A stretch of DNA of 22,084 nt from the NCBI GenBank assembly GCA_934615635.1, contig CAKTTT010000018.1, positions 1 through 22,084 on the forward strand. The letters are read 5' to 3'. How positions within the stretch are numbered: position 1 is the stretch's first letter; each line of letters starts with the position of its first letter. The notes beneath the pieces are model-generated. The model did not search any database, was not told where the DNA came from, and saw only the letters and a program-made list of their open reading frames with translations. Source of the stretch: an uncultured Eubacteriales bacterium (GTDB lineage Bacteria > Bacillota > Clostridia > Oscillospirales > Acutalibacteraceae). This document shows, in pieces, positions 15,377-21,389 of the stretch. The translations under genes and the position numbers were made by a program.

Positions 15377-16789
15377 ATGATTATTGAATATGTGGGCGTG
15401 AAAGAGATCAACGGCTCGCTGATCGCTATCGACGGGATCAAAAACGCCAGCTTTGAGGAAATGGTCACCATCCGGCTGGCGAACGGCAGCGAGCGTACCG
15501 GCCGTATCGTCCAGATGGAGGGGGAGCGGGCGGTCATCCAGGTGTTCGAGGGCACCCATGGCATCGCCCTGGACAATACCCGCACCCGCCTGCAGGGGCA
15601 CCCCATGGAAATGCCCCTGTCTCCCGAACTGCTGGGCCGCATCTTCGATGGCGCCGGACGACCGGTGGACGGCCTGGGCGACATCTTCCCCGTCACCCAG
15701 CGGGATATCAACGGCACCGCCATCAATCCGGTGTCCCGGATCTATCCCCGCAACTACATCGCCACCGGCATCTCCTCCATCGACTGCCTGATGACCCTGA
15801 TCCGGGGGCAGAAGCTGCCGATTTTCTCCGGCTCGGGCATGAAGCACAACGAACTGGCCGCCCAAATCGTCCGGCAGGCTAAAATCGCCGACGAGGAGGG
15901 GGCGGAATTCGCCATTGTTTTCGCCGCCATGGGGGTCACCAACGACGTGGCCGACTTCTTCCGCCGCAGCTTTGAGGAAAGCGGCGTGCTGGGCCGGGTG
16001 GCCATGTTCCTCAACCTCTCCAACGATCCCATTATCGAACGGATCCTCACCCCCCGCTGCGCCCTGACCGCCGCGGAATACTTGGCCTTCGATCTGAATA
16101 TGCATATCCTGGTGGTGATGACCGATATGACCTCCTATGCGGAGGCTTGCCGGGAATTCTCCTCCTCCAAGGGTGAGATCCCCGGCCGGAAGGGCTATCC
16201 CGGTTATCTGTATTCCGATCTGGCCTCTCTGTACGAGCGGGCGGGCATGATCAAGGGCAGCAGCGGCTCGGTCACCCAAATTCCCATCCTCACCATGCCC
16301 AACGACGACATCACCCACCCGGTCCCCGACCTCACCGGCTACATCACCGAAGGGCAGATCGTGCTGGACCGTTCGCTGGACAACAGCGGCATCTATCCGC
16401 CGGTTTCCGCTCTTCTCTCCCTCTCCCGCCTGATGAAGGACGGCATCGGCGAAGGCTTTACCCGGGCGGATCACGCGGCGGTTTCCAATCAGCTCTTCGC
16501 CTGCTACGCCAGGGTGCAGGACGCCCGCTCCCTGGCCTCGGTCATCGGGGAGGAGGAGCTGTCTCCGGCGGATAAAAAGCTGCTGGAATTCGGCCGCCTG
16601 TTCGATCACGTGTTTATTAACCAAAACCCCAGCGACAACCGGACCATCGATCAGACCCTGGATCTGGGCTGGAAGCTGCTCTCCTCCCTTCCCCGGGAGG
16701 AGCTGGACCGGGTGGACGACAAAACGCTGGAGCAATTCTACCATCCCGAGGAGCTGCCCCATTCCGTGGAGGAGCTGGAGGCGGAATAA
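15377..16789 (+). CDS. atpB: V-type ATPase regulatory/non-catalytic subunit B
   Basis: The 470-residue B subunit alternates with A in the head. Recognisable segments are IIEYVGVKEINGSLIAIDGI, GHPMEMPLSPELLGRIFDGAG, YIATGISSIDCLMTLIRGQK, the degenerate nucleotide loop FSGSGMKHNELAAQI (no Walker lysine at the canonical place), VFAAMGVTNDVADFF, VVMTDMTSYAEACREFSSSK and the strongly conserved GYPGYLYSDLASLYERAG. I chose the second ATG, at 15377: the AAAGGA site (15361-15366) sits one base from the first ATG (15368) but ten bases from this one, and the conserved sequence starts here. It is 33 bases upstream of atpD. Confidence 0.96.
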   Translation: MIIEYVGVKEINGSLIAIDGIKNASFEEMVTIRLANGSERTGRIVQMEGERAVIQVFEGTHGIALDNTRTRLQGHPMEMPLSPELLGRIFDGAGRPVDGLGDIFPVTQRDINGTAINPVSRIYPRNYIATGISSIDCLMTLIRGQKLPIFSGSGMKHNELAAQIVRQAKIADEEGAEFAIVFAAMGVTNDVADFFRRSFEESGVLGRVAMFLNLSNDPIIERILTPRCALTAAEYLAFDLNMHILVVMTDMTSYAEACREFSSSKGEIPGRKGYPGYLYSDLASLYERAGMIKGSSGSVTQIPILTMPNDDITHPVPDLTGYITEGQIVLDRSLDNSGIYPPVSALLSLSRLMKDGIGEGFTRADHAAVSNQLFACYARVQDARSLASVIGEEELSPADKKLLEFGRLFDHVFINQNPSDNRTIDQTLDLGWKLLSSLPREELDRVDDKTLEQFYHPEELPHSVEELEAE

Positions 16790-16822
16790 AACGGCTGTAC
16801 GCAGGAAAGGCGGTGACCTATC

Positions 16823-17452
16823 ATGGCCGAGCAGGTTTTCCCCACCAAGGGCAATCTCATCAACACCAAAAAATCCCTGGAACTGGCAAGGCTGGGCTTC
16901 GAGCTGCTGGACCGCAAGCGGAACATCATCGTGCGGGAGATGATGCTGCTCATCGACCGCGCCGCGGAGATCCAGTCCAGCATCGACGGCTGTTACGCCG
17001 AGGCGTATCTCGCCCTGCAGCGGGCCAACGTGGCCCACGGCGTCTGTGAGGACATCGCCCAATCCGTTCCGGTGGAGAACGGCCTCTCCCTTTCCTCCCG
17101 CAGCGTGATGGGGGTGGAGATCCCCCTGGTTTCCCTGGAGGCCCAGCCGGTGGAGCTGTCCTACGGCTTTATGGATACCAGCGCCCTGGTGGACGAGGCA
17201 TACATCAAGTTCGACCGGGTGAAAAAGCTCACCGCCGAGCTGGCGGAGGTGGAAAACAGCGTTTACCGGCTGGCCACCGCCGTGAACAAAACCCAAAAGC
17301 GAGCCAACGCATTGAAAAACATCATCCTGCCCCGGCTGACCTCCACGGTCAAGTATATCACCGATTCTCTGGAGGAAAAGGAGCGGGAGGATTTCTCCCG
17401 TCTCAAGGTGATCAAGACGCAGAAAAACGCCTCGCGGAAGGAAAACACATAG
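16823..17452 (+). CDS. atpD: V-type ATPase subunit D (central shaft)
   Basis: A 209-residue, mostly helical protein with the family pattern MAEQVFPTKGNLINTKKSLE, LGFELLDRKRNIIVREMMLL and, near the C terminus, VNKTQKRANALKNIILPRLT followed by a highly charged tail. Subunit D forms the antiparallel coiled-coil axle inside A3B3 and turns with F and C. The ATG at 16823 is preceded by GAAAGGCGGTGA, a long anti-Shine-Dalgarno match. It is the last gene of the operon and is followed 13 bases later by a strong terminator. D as the final gene after A and B is the standard order in these operons. Confidence 0.96.
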   Translation: MAEQVFPTKGNLINTKKSLELARLGFELLDRKRNIIVREMMLLIDRAAEIQSSIDGCYAEAYLALQRANVAHGVCEDIAQSVPVENGLSLSSRSVMGVEIPLVSLEAQPVELSYGFMDTSALVDEAYIKFDRVKKLTAELAEVENSVYRLATAVNKTQKRANALKNIILPRLTSTVKYITDSLEEKEREDFSRLKVIKTQKNASRKENT

Positions 17453-17465
17453 GATATCCTATCCC

Positions 17466-17490
17466 GGCGCCGCTCACGCGGCGCCTTTTT
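17466..17490 (+). terminator. Intrinsic terminator of the V-type ATPase operon
   Basis: Perfect 8-bp stem GGCGCCGC (17466-17473) and GCGGCGCC (17478-17485), tetraloop TCAC, then TTTTT (17486-17490), 13 bases after the atpD stop codon. Confidence 0.95.
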
Positions 17491-17855
17491 GCGCCTTGTT
17501 CCCCTCCCTGCGCCGTACCTGCGGCGGAAATGCGCCGATTTCCCGCCATTTCTTGGAATCTCGACAGCTGAAAGCGGTCCCTTCGATTCAAATCAGAGGC
17601 TTCCCTTGCAAGCCATAACCAGCAGGAGGCCGGAGGCTTGCGCCGGCACTATCAGGGCTTGCCGCCGGCGGGCGTCTCAAGACGCACGGAAACCCCTCCC
17701 TAGCCTCACCATTCCCTGCAACCTGTTAACGGGCAGCCCCCGTCTGCCGTCGGTTTTTCTGATATCTGACTTCTCTATGAGCAACCCGTTTCACCCACTG
17801 CTTGAAGCGAAAGCCGACGGGGTGCCTCCTCCGGCAGAGCCGATGGTTCCGTTAC
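17491..17855. other. Gene-free stretch, possibly repeat-derived
   Basis: No open frame here looks like a real protein. The stretch has several imperfect inverted repeats, such as GCAAGCC near 17610 facing GGCTTGC near 17635. A segment near 17820-17880 repeats the motif CTCCGGCAG twice. This composition is typical of dispersed palindromic repeats in GC-rich Clostridia, but I cannot confirm other copies from one window. Confidence 0.4.
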
Positions 17856-17925
17856 AAAAAAAGCCGCCCCTCCGGCAGGGCGGCGTCGGAGGGGCGAAAA
17901 GGGTATCGAATGCCCGGTTATGGGC
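17856..17925 (-). ncRNA. Candidate small noncoding RNA of about 70 nucleotides
   Basis: A consensus promoter (17932-17960) would start a minus-strand transcript near 17925, which meets an intrinsic terminator only about 60-70 bases later. The RNA would have a 5' hairpin (GCCC-ataac-CGGGC), a short single-stranded middle (about 17897-17908) and a terminator stem of 10 perfect base pairs (CGCCCCTCCG with CGGAGGGGCG, 17887-17896 and 17865-17874) followed by seven U (17856-17862). It has no ATG with a ribosome-binding site, so it is probably not translated. I do not recognise it as 6S, tmRNA, SRP or RNase P RNA; it is too short for the last three. Alternatively it could be part of a dispersed palindromic element. 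Confidence 0.6.
17863..17896 (-). terminator. Terminator of the candidate small RNA
   Basis: Ten perfect base pairs between 17865-17874 and 17887-17896 with a 12-base loop, followed on the minus strand by GC and seven U (17862-17856). An alternative fold pairs GCCGCCC inside the loop with GGGCGGC. No protein gene ends upstream of it on this strand. Confidence 0.85.
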
Positions 17926-17931
17926 AAATAT

Positions 17932-17960
17932 AGTATAGTCCATTGCAAGTCCTTTGTCAA
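17932..17960 (-). promoter_or_regulatory. Near-perfect vegetative promoter with no protein gene behind it
   Basis: On the minus strand TTGACA (17955-17960), exactly 17 bases, TATACT (17932-17937). The -35 is a perfect match and the -10 five of six. It is the best promoter in the window by consensus and drives only the candidate small RNA. Confidence 0.8.
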
Positions 17961-18151
17961 CTGCTCGGACGCCGCTCCGCCCGGCGGAAAATTTGAACGG
18001 CAAAAGCCGGCCATCGCCCGCCGTCCTGGAACCAGCCATCGCCGGATCTCCCTAAGCGTCAGCGGAAACAGCCGGCAAAAGATCGCGGATTCTGCCGGGC
18101 GGGCCGCGCCGAACACCACAATATTTTCCAAAAATTCGCATGATCGCTCTA
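17961..18151. other. Intergenic spacer between divergent promoters
   Basis: This stretch separates the minus-strand small-RNA promoter from the plus-strand promoter of the riboswitch. It holds no convincing gene. A minus-strand frame crosses it but starts inside the opposite promoter and runs through the small-RNA promoter and terminator. Confidence 0.45.
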
Positions 18152-18179
18152 TTGCTTTTTCATCCTCACGCGGTATAAT
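18152..18179 (+). promoter_or_regulatory. Promoter of the cobalamin-riboswitch operon
   Basis: TTGCTT (18152-18157), a 16-base spacer and a perfect TATAAT (18174-18179). The start would lie near 18186, about 35 bases before the first riboswitch stem. Confidence 0.7.
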
Positions 18180-18220
18180 GGACAATGTACCCGGCTGTAA
18201 ATTGAGAATAGAATACTCGT

Positions 18221-18406
18221 CCTATGGTGTCCGCTATGCAGGCGGATGAAAAGGGAAGCCGGTGCGAATCCGGTGCAACAGCCATTACTGTATTTGGTAG
18301 GAACGGGAACCGCCGTTTGGGACGGCAGCCATTGAGCGGATTGCTCGAGAAGGCGTTTCTGTTAAGGCCGCGTGTCGGCGCCAAGAGTCAGGAGACCTGC
18401 CATAGG
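18221..18406 (+). ncRNA. Cobalamin (vitamin B12) riboswitch aptamer
   Basis: The closing stem P1 is CCTATGG (18221-18227) with CCATAGG (18400-18406). Inside are the conserved core AAGGGAAGCCGGTGCGAATC (18251-18270) and the following CCGGTGC, the segment GCCATTACTGT (about 18281-18291), and the B12 box AGTCAGGAGACCTGCC (18386-18401). These elements in this order and spacing identify the AdoCbl/cobalamin riboswitch class. Binding of cobalamin normally switches off the downstream genes, so the operon is expected to be expressed when B12 is scarce. The expression platform downstream includes an intrinsic terminator at 18522. Confidence 0.95.
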
Positions 18407-18521
18407 GATCGTCAAAGCACTTCTGGGCAAACGGGAAGTTGTTCGGCCAATCGGCCCATCCGCCTCCTCCGCTAAACAGGTATCTGGACTGCGGGGGCGC
18501 ATGGCCGGCTTATGTACAGGT

Positions 18522-18556
18522 TCCTCCTGCGTTGTTTGCGGGAGGATTTTTGTTTT
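18522..18556 (+). terminator. Riboswitch expression-platform terminator
   Basis: TCCTCCTGC (18522-18530) pairs over nine positions, one a G-U, with GCGGGAGGA (18538-18546); then TTTTTGTTTTT (18547-18557). It lies about 115 bases after the aptamer and 247 bases before the first gene. A competing hairpin, CCTCCGC (18466-18472) with GCGGGGG (18491-18497), lies between. TCCTCCGC at 18465-18472 could also pair with the 3' arm of the terminator, which would give a switch. The terminator itself is clear; the switching mechanism is inference. Confidence 0.85.
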
Positions 18557-18557
18557 T

Positions 18558-18803
18558 CGTCATCAGGGGACGGTTGTGCGTCAACGTCCAGGAGCCGCCG
18601 TCTCTGTAGCTTCGCGGATCACGATATGCGCAGGAAGAGAGTCGGGCAGCCCTTCTCCTTCTTCCCTGCCCGGCGGAAGGTCTCGCCCTTTCCCGGATGA
18701 AAAAGGGGGAGCGGCTCTCCCGCGGGAAACCGGCGTACACCTGCAAAAAAACAAGGGATACGGAAACGATCCGTGTTCCCTGTCTACATAGGGGAATCAC
18801 GAT
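18558..18803 (+). promoter_or_regulatory. Long leader beyond the riboswitch terminator, with a second hairpin near the start codon
   Basis: The 246 bases between terminator and first ATG contain no convincing gene. Near the end is a hairpin, AGGGA-ACGGA (18754-18764) with TCCGT-TCCCT (18770-18781), with a small internal loop and no U run. It ends eight bases before the Shine-Dalgarno AGGGGA (18790-18795). It could protect the message from decay or modulate translation. Its role is unknown. Confidence 0.4.
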
Positions 18804-20717
18804 ATGATGCGAATGAAAAAATGGCTTGCCTTTTTAGCGGCCGTCTGCCTTCTTCTGCCCGGCTTCGCCGCGGCGGCGGAGCGGGAGGCCGCCGATGAAG
18901 CGACCATCCTGGCCATCGCCCAGGGCGTGGTGGATTGGAAGAAACGGGACAACGGCTCCCCGGCGGACGGCTTTCTCCTCACCCCCTCCTTTTTGGAGGA
19001 GGCAGGAACCCCCGCGGGCGACTGGTATCCCATCGGTCTGGGACGGCTGGGGATAGAGGACAATAACGAGGGATATCTGGCCGTTATTGCGGAAAAGGTA
19101 TCCCAGCGATATAGGGAAGAAAACCGGCTGGACAAGTCCAAGGCCACCGAATGGCATCGGATATCCCTGGCGATCCTGGCTATGGGCGGCGACCCCACCC
19201 GTATCGGGGCGGATGAAAACGGAAGCCCCATCGATCTGATTGCCGACGGCACCTACGACCGTGGCAAAACCGTCTCTCTGGGCCGCCAGGGCATCACCGG
19301 CTGGATCTGGGGGCTGATCGCCCTGGACGCCATGCGGTATGAAATTCCCGACGGCGCGTATTACTCCCGGGACGATATCATCACCGAGATTCTCCGGCTG
19401 CAGCTAGAGGACAAGGGCTTCGCCCTCACCGGCAAAAGAGCGGATCCCGACGTCACCGCCATTGTAGTGCAGGCGCTGGCCCCTTATTATAACAGTGAAA
19501 AAGTGTACACCTACCAGCCTAAAGACGGGGAGGGAGAGGTTTCTCAAACCGTCCGGCAGGCGGTGGACGACGCTCTGGCGCTGCTGTCCGCGCTGCAGAA
19601 GGATACGGGCGATTTCAGTAGCTGGGGCATCCGGAATGTGGAAAGCACCGTCCAGGTGATGGTGGCGCTGTGCAGCCTGGGCCTCGATCCTCTGACCGAT
19701 GAACGCTTCATCAAAAATGGCAACACCCTGCTGGACGGCATTCTCCAGTATCAGCATGAGGACGGCGGCTTTGTCCATTCCTTTGTCCAGGATCCGGAAA
19801 ACCCCGGCGTATTGTCGGATAAATCCAATAGCCTGGCGGGCGAGCAGGCGCTGTACGCCATGGCAGCTTTGTGGCGGCAGCAAAAGGGGATGCGTACCCT
19901 ATACGACTTCCGGCCGGAGCAGAGCGAGGCGCTGAAAAAGCGGATCGCGGAGCTGGAGGCCGCCATCGGCGCGATGGACGCCTCCCCTGCTCGGACGGAG
20001 CTGGAAGCCCTGCTGACAAGCTACTACTCCCTCCCGGCGGATGAACGAAGCTATGTGGGGAATTATGGAACCCTCTCTGACGCAGCCAAAGCGGCAGGCG
20101 TGGATATTGAAAAGATCGCCGCCTCCACCGAAGTGGTGGAAAGCCCGGACGACGAACCGGACGATACCCCGACGCCGTCGTTTTCCCAGGCGGACCGGGA
20201 AGCGGTGGAGGCCCTGCCCGAGCGGCTGACAACGGCGCAATACGCGCAGGTCGTAACGCTGCTGACAAAGCTGTCCCAATCCGAGGATTTTGAGGGAAAA
20301 GACGGCTACCTACAAAGGCTGACCACCGCTAAGGAACAGATCGACGCCCTGCAGGCGGAAATCGACGCCATCAACGCCGAGGTATTGGAAAAGCTCTATC
20401 CCTTCGATTCCATTTCCCTAAAGGACAAGAAAACCGTGGATAACCTCGTGGCGCGGTATAATGCCCTGAGCGAGTACGACCGGGGGAAGATCGACCGCTG
20501 GGAGGACGTGGTGAAAACCCAAACCAAGCTTGACAACCAACTGCGGGGTATCCTCATCGCGGTGGCGCTGGTTGTCGCGGCCGGCGGCATCACGGTTTTT
20601 GCGGCGCTGCATATCCGCAAGCGCCGGAGGAGCAAACGGCTGGCCATGGAGGAGCTGGCGGCCCAGTACGCGGATGAAGAGGAAGAGGGAACTCCGCCTC
20701 AGGAGCCGCAGGCATAG
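18804..20717 (+). CDS. Exported alpha/alpha-barrel (prenyltransferase/squalene-oxidase-repeat) protein, putative B12-binding surface protein
   Basis: A 637-residue protein with a signal peptide (MMRMKKWLAFLAAVCLLLPG, cleavage near Ala25). About residues 30-375 form repeats with an alpha/alpha toroid pattern: DWYPIGLGRLG, ITGWIWGLIALDAM, DPDVTAIVVQALAPY, VESTVQVMVALCSLGLDPLT, YQHEDGGFVHSF and LAGEQALYAMAALWR. The D-G-G-F and V-x-x-T-x-x-V-x-x-A-L motifs also occur in the barrel of transcobalamin and intrinsic factor. Two charged helical segments follow (about 375-430, 455-575), then one membrane helix (about 583-604) and a basic cytoplasmic tail. There is no LPXTG. It lies behind a cobalamin riboswitch and before DUF4430 and EcfT genes, so capture of B12 or another corrinoid at the cell surface is a strong inference, not proven. 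AGGGGA precedes the ATG. Confidence 0.85.
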   Translation: MMRMKKWLAFLAAVCLLLPGFAAAAEREAADEATILAIAQGVVDWKKRDNGSPADGFLLTPSFLEEAGTPAGDWYPIGLGRLGIEDNNEGYLAVIAEKVSQRYREENRLDKSKATEWHRISLAILAMGGDPTRIGADENGSPIDLIADGTYDRGKTVSLGRQGITGWIWGLIALDAMRYEIPDGAYYSRDDIITEILRLQLEDKGFALTGKRADPDVTAIVVQALAPYYNSEKVYTYQPKDGEGEVSQTVRQAVDDALALLSALQKDTGDFSSWGIRNVESTVQVMVALCSLGLDPLTDERFIKNGNTLLDGILQYQHEDGGFVHSFVQDPENPGVLSDKSNSLAGEQALYAMAALWRQQKGMRTLYDFRPEQSEALKKRIAELEAAIGAMDASPARTELEALLTSYYSLPADERSYVGNYGTLSDAAKAAGVDIEKIAASTEVVESPDDEPDDTPTPSFSQADREAVEALPERLTTAQYAQVVTLLTKLSQSEDFEGKDGYLQRLTTAKEQIDALQAEIDAINAEVLEKLYPFDSISLKDKKTVDNLVARYNALSEYDRGKIDRWEDVVKTQTKLDNQLRGILIAVALVVAAGGITVFAALHIRKRRRSKRLAMEELAAQYADEEEEGTPPQEPQA

Positions 20718-20747
20718 CCGCGAATTGGAACAAAAGAGGGAACCAAG

Positions 20748-21308
20748 ATGAAGAAGGATCTGCTGGCGCTGCTGTTCGTCATCCTGCTTGTCGCGGTGGT
20801 GATCAACGGCACCCACATCCAGTCGGTGGACGAATACTATCTCACCCACATCGACGATATTACCCCGGAAAGCGAAACGGTGACCATCAGCATCCGCTGT
20901 GATGCCGTTCTGGACAACTATGACGATCTGTGGCCGGAGCTGCAGTCGGATGAATTTGTTCCACCAGACGGGGTGATTCTGCCGGAAACCGTCAATGTCC
21001 TGCGCGAGGGGGACACGGTATTCGATATCCTGGACCGGGCCGCGCGGTACAACCGGATTCAGATGGAATACCAGGGCGGAGACAAAAACAGCTTCGGCAG
21101 CGTGTATATCCAGAGCATCCACTATCTGTATGAGTTTTCCTGCGGTCCTCTGTCCGGCTGGATATACAAAGTAAACGGAGAATTTCCCAACTACGGCTGC
21201 TCGCGATATGAGCTGAAGGACGGAGACACCGTCGAATGGGTATACTCCTGCAACCTGGGCAAGGATGCGGGCGATGCATGGCAGGGGAACAATCGCCGGG
21301 AGGCATAA
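20748..21308 (+). CDS. Membrane-anchored DUF4430 (transcobalamin C-terminal-like) protein
   Basis: The 186-residue protein has one N-terminal hydrophobic helix (about residues 4-20, KDLLALLFVILLVAVVI) without a lipobox, so it is likely an anchor. The rest is a DUF4430 domain: VNVLREGDTVFDILDRAARY (about 83-101), then EFSCGPLSGWIYKVNGEFPN (129-148) followed by YGCSRYELKDGDTVEWVYSC (149-168). This G-W-x-Y-x-V-N-G pattern is the family signature. DUF4430 is related to the C-terminal beta domain of animal transcobalamin, which closes over the bound cobalamin. It begins 30 bases after the barrel gene, with AGAGGG upstream. The two proteins together reproduce the two domains of transcobalamin on separate chains. 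Confidence 0.9.
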   Translation: MKKDLLALLFVILLVAVVINGTHIQSVDEYYLTHIDDITPESETVTISIRCDAVLDNYDDLWPELQSDEFVPPDGVILPETVNVLREGDTVFDILDRAARYNRIQMEYQGGDKNSFGSVYIQSIHYLYEFSCGPLSGWIYKVNGEFPNYGCSRYELKDGDTVEWVYSCNLGKDAGDAWQGNNRREA

Positions 21309-21312
21309 GCAG

Positions 21313-21334
21313 GACGGGAGCCATGGCTCCCGTC
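21313..21334. repeat. Perfect 22-base palindrome between the DUF4430 and ecfT genes
   Basis: Arms of 11 bases (GACGGGAGCCA and its exact complement) meet with no loop at the centre CCATGG. In RNA it would form a 9-bp stem with a 4-base loop. There is no U run after it, so it is not a normal terminator. It could act as an mRNA-stabilising or processing hairpin, or be a protein-binding palindrome. Confidence 0.7.
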
Positions 21335-21389
21335 TCGCCCCTAACTGCGGCGCTCCTCTATTTCATCTGTATCAGAAAGGCTGAATCCC

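Noticed and set aside
13484..17296. Very long minus-strand open frame (about 1270 codons) opposite atpA, atpB and atpD
   Set aside because: It is the antisense shadow of three certain V-ATPase genes in GC-rich DNA; the translation is His/Gly/Val-rich with no family resemblance and no ribosome-binding site.
17489..17938. Plus-strand frame of 149 codons after the V-ATPase terminator
   Set aside because: Low-complexity Pro/Arg-rich translation, crosses the terminator hairpin of the opposite strand, and begins directly inside the operon terminator.
17775..18185. Minus-strand frame of 136 codons starting MSIIPREDEKAIERSCEF
   Set aside because: The first 40 residues look superficially reasonable, but the start lies on the plus-strand promoter, the frame runs through the small-RNA promoter and terminator, no ribosome-binding site is seen and no family is recognised. 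A decayed gene remnant cannot be excluded.
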